Shown: piece by piece, positions 31,467 through 35,320 of the stretch
How positions within the stretch are numbered: the first letter of the stretch is position 1
Layout: the number at the start of each line of letters is the position of its first letter
NCBI RefSeq assembly: GCF_000513935.1
Contig: NZ_AZUY01000059.1
Location: 1 to 35,320 of the forward strand
From: Mesorhizobium sp. WSM3626
GTDB lineage: Bacteria; Pseudomonadota; Alphaproteobacteria; Rhizobiales; Rhizobiaceae
Direction: 5' to 3'
Length of the DNA stretch: 35,320 nucleotides
Program-made: the position numbers and the translations under genes
Notes under the pieces: model-generated
The model's database searches: none
What the model saw: only the letters and a program-made list of their open reading frames with translations
What the model was told of the DNA's origin: nothing

Positions 31467-33068
31467 TTGCCTTTAGTTGAAGCCGCATCCCCGGTCCTGC
31501 TTGCCGTCGAGGGCGTCACCAAGCATTTCGCCGGCGTCACCGCGCTGAGCGATGTCTCGCTCGATGTCCGCCCCGGCGAAATCCTCGGCCTGCTTGGGGA
31601 GAACGGCGCGGGAAAATCGACGCTGTTGAAAATCCTGTCCGGTGTCATGCCGCCTTCCGGCGGCCGCATCACCTTCGACGGCGCCGACTACCAGCCGGCG
31701 AGCCCGCAGGACGCCAAGCGGCACGGCATCGTCACCATCTACCAGGAGCTCAGCCTGATTCCGACGCTGACGGTGGCGGAGAATATTTTCATCGGCCGCG
31801 CGCCGACCGGCCGGCTCGGATTGGTGAGCTGGCGCAAGATGGAGCAGGATTCCCGCGCCATCATTGCCCGCGTCGGTCTCTCCATCGACCCGATGACGCC
31901 GGTGTCGGCGCTGTCGGTGGCCGAGCAGCAGCTGGTCGAGATCGCCCGTGCATTGTCTTTGAAAAGCCGGCTGATCATCATGGACGAGCCGACCTCGGCG
32001 CTGACCGAGACAGAGGTGCAGCGCCTGCTGTCGATCATGGACCGGCTGCGCAAGGACCATGTCGCGATCATGTTCGTCACCCACCGGCTGGAAGAGGCAT
32101 CCGCCATCTGCGACCGCATGACCGTGCTGCGCGACGGCAGGCTGGCGGGGCATCTCGACCGTCAGGGCGGGCCGATCAAGCTGCCCGCCATCATCGAGAA
32201 GATGGTCGGGCGCGCCGCCTCCGAACTTTACGCGCGGCCGGCGCAGCGCGCGGTGGCTGGCGATGTCGTGCTTTCCGTGCGCGGCTTGCGCACCGTGCGC
32301 GACCCCGAGGCGCCGCATGCCATCGTGCTCGACGGCGTCGATATAGACCTCAAGACCGGCGAGATCCTCGGCGTCGCCGGCCTCGTCGGCTCAGGCCGCA
32401 CCGAGCTGGCGCGCGCCATTTTCGGCGCCGACCGGATCGCTGCGGGAACGATCACGCTCGACGGCAGGGAAATCGCGCCTGCTTCGCCGGCCGACGCCAT
32501 CGCGCTCGGCATCGGCCTGGTGCCGGAGGACCGCAAGCACCAGGCGATTTTTGCCGCGCTTGGTATCCTGCCGAATTTCTCGGTCGCTTCGCTTGGGCGT
32601 TTCAGCAACGGCTTCGGCTTCATGGCCGAGCGGCGCGAGCGCGACGCGCTGTCGGGGTTCAGGAAGATGCTGTCGATTCGCATGGCGTCGGCCGAACAGG
32701 CGATCGAAGGCCTGTCGGGCGGCAACCAGCAGAAGGTGATCCTGGCGCGCTGGCTGGCGCGCGATCCAAAAGTGCTGATCGTCGACGAGCCGACGCGCGG
32801 CGTCGATGTCGGCGCCAAGGCGGAAGTGCACCAGATCCTGGTGCAACTGGCGGCGCGCGGCATCGCGGTGATGATGATCTCGTCCGAACTGCCCGAGGTG
32901 CTGGCGGTGTCGGACCGCATCGTCACCATGCGCAAGGGGCGCATCACCGGGCAGATGCCGGGCGTCGAGGCAAACGAGGAAAAGCTGATGGAATTGATGG
33001 CGCTCGACAGGCAGGATACGCCGGGACAGGACGCGCCGGCACAGGATGCGGAAGGGCAGACACGATGA
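31467..33068 (+). CDS. Sugar ABC importer ATPase, two domains
   Basis: A 533-residue ATPase of the RbsA/MglA/XylG type with two nucleotide-binding domains. The first has Walker A GENGAGKST, signature LSVAEQQLVEIARAL and Walker B LIIMDEPTSAL. The second has a degenerate A motif (GLVGSGRTEL), as is usual, with LSGGNQQKVILARWL and VLIVDEPTRGVD. TTG at 31467 is chosen because AAGGAG lies six bases before it; a longer frame reaches into the inverted repeat and is unlikely. It overlaps the permease gene by four bases. Confidence 0.92.
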   Translation: MPLVEAASPVLLAVEGVTKHFAGVTALSDVSLDVRPGEILGLLGENGAGKSTLLKILSGVMPPSGGRITFDGADYQPASPQDAKRHGIVTIYQELSLIPTLTVAENIFIGRAPTGRLGLVSWRKMEQDSRAIIARVGLSIDPMTPVSALSVAEQQLVEIARALSLKSRLIIMDEPTSALTETEVQRLLSIMDRLRKDHVAIMFVTHRLEEASAICDRMTVLRDGRLAGHLDRQGGPIKLPAIIEKMVGRAASELYARPAQRAVAGDVVLSVRGLRTVRDPEAPHAIVLDGVDIDLKTGEILGVAGLVGSGRTELARAIFGADRIAAGTITLDGREIAPASPADAIALGIGLVPEDRKHQAIFAALGILPNFSVASLGRFSNGFGFMAERRERDALSGFRKMLSIRMASAEQAIEGLSGGNQQKVILARWLARDPKVLIVDEPTRGVDVGAKAEVHQILVQLAARGIAVMMISSELPEVLAVSDRIVTMRKGRITGQMPGVEANEEKLMELMALDRQDTPGQDAPAQDAEGQTR

Positions 33069-34081
33069 GTATCGCCGAGGAACAGAACCAGCGCGGCGGC
33101 GTGACGATCGCCCGGCTTTTGATGAGCTTCGGGCCGCTGCTGTTCCTGGCGGCGCTGATCGTCGTCTTCACCGTGCTGAAGCCGAGCTTCATGGACCCGA
33201 TCAACCTGTTCAACATCACCAGGCAGATCTCGATCACCGGGTTGATCGCGCTCGGCATGACCTTCGTTATCCTCACCGCCGGCATCGATCTGTCGGTCGG
33301 CTCGCTGCTGGCCTTCTGCGGCATGGTGGCGGCCGTGGTGGCCAAAGGCGGCACCGCCAACACGCTGTCGCTGTCGACGTCGGGCACGCAGGGTTTTGGC
33401 TGGTTCGCGGCGCTGCTGGCCGCCGTGATGGTGGGCGCCTTGGCCGGCGGCGTGCAGGGGTTCGCCATCACAAGGCTGAAAGTGCCGCCCTTCGTCGTCA
33501 CGCTGGGCGGGCTGACGGTGTTCCGCGGGCTGACGCTGACCATCTCCAATGGCGGTCCGATCTCCGGCTTCGACGCCTCGATGCGCTGGTTCGGCACCGG
33601 CCTGATCGGCCCGGTGCCGGTGCCGGCGCTGATCTTCGCCACCGCCGCCATCCTGTGCCACATCGTGCTGCGCTACACCCGCTATGGCCGTGCCGTCTAT
33701 GCCGTCGGCGGCAATGCCGAAGCGGCACGACTGTCGGGCCTGCGCGTCGACCGCATTCTGGTCTCTGTCTATGTCATCGTCGGCTTCTTCGCCGGGCTCG
33801 CCGCCTTCGTGCTGTCGGCGAGGCTGAATTCTTCGGAAGCGGTTGCCGGCATCGGCTACGAGCTGACGGTGATCTCCGCCGTCGTCATCGGCGGCACCTC
33901 GCTGTTCGGCGGCATCGGCTCGGTCGGCGGCACGGTGGTGGGTGCGGCCCTGATCGGCGTGCTGCAGAACGGGCTGCAGTTCAACAACGTCTCTTCCTAC
34001 ACGCAAAGCATCGTCATCGGGCTCATCCTGATCCTGGCGGTGGCGTTCGACCGGTGGCTGAAATCACGGGTGAGGAGATAG
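33065..34081 (+). CDS. Sugar ABC importer permease (RbsC-type)
   Basis: A 338-residue inner-membrane permease with about eight to ten segments. Family marks are MTFVILTAGIDLSVGSLLAF, GRAVYAVGGNAEAARLSG, VRVDRILVSVYV-type and VIGGTSLFGGIGSVGGT. It is translationally coupled to the ATPase (ATGA at 33065). As usual in this family one permease gene is enough because it forms a dimer. A short repeat fragment (34092-34114) follows. Confidence 0.94.
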   Translation: MSIAEEQNQRGGVTIARLLMSFGPLLFLAALIVVFTVLKPSFMDPINLFNITRQISITGLIALGMTFVILTAGIDLSVGSLLAFCGMVAAVVAKGGTANTLSLSTSGTQGFGWFAALLAAVMVGALAGGVQGFAITRLKVPPFVVTLGGLTVFRGLTLTISNGGPISGFDASMRWFGTGLIGPVPVPALIFATAAILCHIVLRYTRYGRAVYAVGGNAEAARLSGLRVDRILVSVYVIVGFFAGLAAFVLSARLNSSEAVAGIGYELTVISAVVIGGTSLFGGIGSVGGTVVGAALIGVLQNGLQFNNVSSYTQSIVIGLILILAVAFDRWLKSRVRR

Positions 34082-34091
34082 GGTGGTTTCT

Positions 34092-34114
34092 CCTTCTCCC
34101 CCAAGGGGAAAAGG
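34092..34114. repeat. Mosaic-repeat fragment after the importer
   Basis: CCTTCTCCCCC-AA-GGGGAAAAGGG forms a short hairpin resembling half of the repeat at 185-239. It begins 11 bases after the permease stop and might end the transcript, though no U-tract follows. Confidence 0.45.
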
Positions 34115-34181
34115 GATCACCGGCTGCCGCGTTGCTTGCGAAACGTCCTCGCCTGAAACCCGCAAACGGCGCTGTCGAGCC

Positions 34182-34544
34182 TCACGCCGCCTGCCTTGCC
34201 CACAAATCATGGCCGTAGCGGCGGAAGAAGCGGGCTATGAGAAGCTGCTGCCTTGCCCTGGCGAGATCGGGCAGGCGCCGTTCCTGGCGCCAGCGCGGCA
34301 TGTTTCGCCAGCCGGCGATGAACCGGATCGCATCCTCGACGGCTTCGTGCGCCGATAGCGCCGGGCCGATCGCGGCCAGGAACAGAAGCTCCGTTTGTTT
34401 CAATTCGTCGATGACGGTCTTGCGCCTGAAATGATCCAGGCGGGCCTGCGCGATGCCGTTGCGGCGGATCGCCTCGAAGGCTTCGAGCAAAGCGGGACTG
34501 TCGCCGGTGTAACCGCAGGCGTGGGCGAAATCGGCGGCATCCAT
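34182..34544 (-). CDS. Hypothetical protein
   Basis: A 120-residue cytosolic protein starting MDAADFAHACGYTGDS, mostly helical and arginine-rich at the end (RWRQERRLPDLARARQQLLIARFFRRYG). GGGAGC lies about nine bases before the ATG at 34544; an ATG at 34571 is less likely. No domain is recognised and no cysteine pattern is seen. It is divergent from the zinc-ribbon-like gene and convergent with the permease. Confidence 0.55.
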   Translation of the reverse strand: MDAADFAHACGYTGDSPALLEAFEAIRRNGIAQARLDHFRRKTVIDELKQTELLFLAAIGPALSAHEAVEDAIRFIAGWRNMPRWRQERRLPDLARARQQLLIARFFRRYGHDLWARQAA

Positions 34545-34726
34545 TCTTGCTCCCGGATCTGGCGCGCGCAATTCCGCGCCGACTCACATTTGCAAGCTGA
34601 ATATAAGCATAACTCAAACTAACATAGAAGAGGGACTTTTGGGGGAGTTTTGGAAACTGCGACTCGACTCCTGCTTCAAAACACGGGAATATGTGAACAA
34701 ATCACGAACAAACGGACGGAGGAACG

Positions 34727-35029
34727 ATGGCGTTGCCGGGTAGGGAAGCAGTGATCGCGCAGGTCGCCTCGCTGTCGGTCGAGTGCGCCGATTGCGGCCG
34801 CAACAGGTGGTGGCGACCCGATCAGTTGAAGCGCTTCGGGGTGAACGGGAACACGCCGCTGGCCGCGCTGTCGGGTCGCATCGTCTGCTCGGCCTGCCGT
34901 GCCGACGGGCTGCCGGGCACCGCGATCTCGATCCAGGCCGCGTTCATCGACGAGCGCCAGCGCGTGCGCTCGGAAGCGCGGATGCTGAGCGATCGCGAAG
35001 CGCCGCTGGCAGGCTCGAGGCGGGCTTGA
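34727..35029 (+). CDS. Small zinc-ribbon-like protein, unknown
   Basis: A 100-residue protein with two CxxC pairs, Cys20/Cys23 (CADC) and Cys54/Cys57 (CSAC), about 30 residues apart, which suggests a single zinc ribbon. The C-terminal third is charged and helical. GGAGG lies a few bases before the ATG. It stands alone and has no assigned function; nucleic-acid binding would be a natural but unproven guess. Confidence 0.65.
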   Translation: MALPGREAVIAQVASLSVECADCGRNRWWRPDQLKRFGVNGNTPLAALSGRIVCSACRADGLPGTAISIQAAFIDERQRVRSEARMLSDREAPLAGSRRA

Positions 35030-35040
35030 GAAGCGCTGAT

Positions 35041-35093
35041 TCCTCCTTCTCCCCTTGTGGGAGAAGGTGGCCTCGCGAAGCGAGGTCGGATGA
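35041..35093. repeat. Rhizobial hairpin mosaic repeat, copy 3 (inverted)
   Basis: CCTTCTCCCC-TTGT-GGGAGAAGG is followed by a TTCG-like hairpin (CCTCGC-GAA-GCGAGG) and ends GGTCGGATGAGCG. It is the reverse-complement form of the copy at 185-239, with a different sequence in the TTCG hairpin but the same pairing. It separates the zinc-ribbon gene from the IS110 fragment. Confidence 0.65.
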
Positions 35094-35109
35094 GCGACTA
35101 TCTGAGGTG

Positions 35110-35320
35110 TCAAGTTGCATTTGCGAACTCGCTTCGCGCATCGCGTGCTTTTGCATTGAGAATGACGAGCAGCTTTCTGGCGAGAGCGATGCGGATGACC
35201 ATCTTTTCCTTTCCGGCGGCCTGCAACCTTTGCTGGAAAGCGGCCAGATGCGGATCATATTTGGCAACGATGCTGGCAACGAGGAAGAGGACGCCTCGCG
35301 GTCCCGCACGGCCGCCACGC
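35110..35320 (-). CDS. IS110-family transposase, 3' end (cut by window edge)
   Basis: The minus strand carries the last 69 codons of an IS110/IS116-type transposase, open to the window edge. The reading GGRAGPRGVLFLVASIVAKY, DPHLAAFQQRLQAAGKEK and MVIRIALARKLLVILNAKA is the typical C-terminal domain, followed by the stop at 35110. The catalytic serine of the family often lies shortly before this region; the retained part shows no internal stop. Whether the full element is intact cannot be seen. Confidence 0.85.
   Translation of the reverse strand, partial: RGGRAGPRGVLFLVASIVAKYDPHLAAFQQRLQAAGKEKMVIRIALARKLLVILNAKARDARSEFANAT

Noticed and set aside
34944..35318. Minus-strand frame at the right edge
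   Set aside because: The transposase frame next to it explains the sequence better and carries the IS110 C-terminal motifs.

Overview
The window reads as chromosomal DNA of a high-GC alphaproteobacterium of the order Rhizobiales, most likely Mesorhizobium or a close relative. The grounds are protein families typical of rhizobia (DUF1488, DUF1236, a CIRCE-controlled groESL, RES-Xre), strong GC bias at third codon positions, and several intergenic palindromic repeats of the type scattered through rhizobial genomes. The assignment comes from recognising sequence and was not checked by any search.

Layout. 1-365 holds repeats only. 366-2731 (minus) is a LacI-family regulator followed by a family 1 sugar-binding protein, with two matching LacI-type operators in inverted orientation upstream. 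3098-4310 holds five small unknown or DUF proteins. 4473-6590 is CIRCE-groES-groEL with a terminator. Next come a free-methionine-(R)-sulfoxide reductase, a YeiH-type exporter behind a long palindrome, a ParD/ParE pair, a SnoaL-like protein, a GNAT-ACT pair and an aldehyde dehydrogenase. 12657-13809 is a RES-Xre toxin-antitoxin operon with a clear operator. A truncated LysR remnant and a TauE/SafE transporter follow. 14898-17912 holds a membrane protein divergent from an AraC regulator, a universal stress protein and a histidine phosphatase. 18150-20473 (minus) is an SDR / ECF sigma (with SnoaL tail) / VOC cluster. Then come an RsuA-type pseudouridine synthase, an aldo/keto reductase divergent from a LysR regulator, and a membrane-bound PAS-PAS-GGDEF diguanylate cyclase.

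25694-27449 is a sparse region of very small proteins: a coiled-coil protein, two short membrane proteins (one only 35 residues) and a periplasmic DUF1236 protein behind an EcfG-like promoter. 27571-29391 is a divergent MmyB-type regulator / NAD(P)-dependent SDR pair. 29572-29972 is a hicB antitoxin gene broken by a one-base deletion. 30278-34081 is a complete ribose-type ABC importer (binding protein, double ATPase, permease), with a 37-bp perfect inverted repeat between the first two genes. The right edge has two conserved small proteins and the 3' end of an IS110-type transposase.

No single large novel system is evident. The most distinctive items are the regulatory palindromes (LacI pair, yeiH, RES-Xre), the switch-like inverted repeat inside the importer operon, the broken hicB, the LysR remnant, and the set of unannotated micro-proteins.
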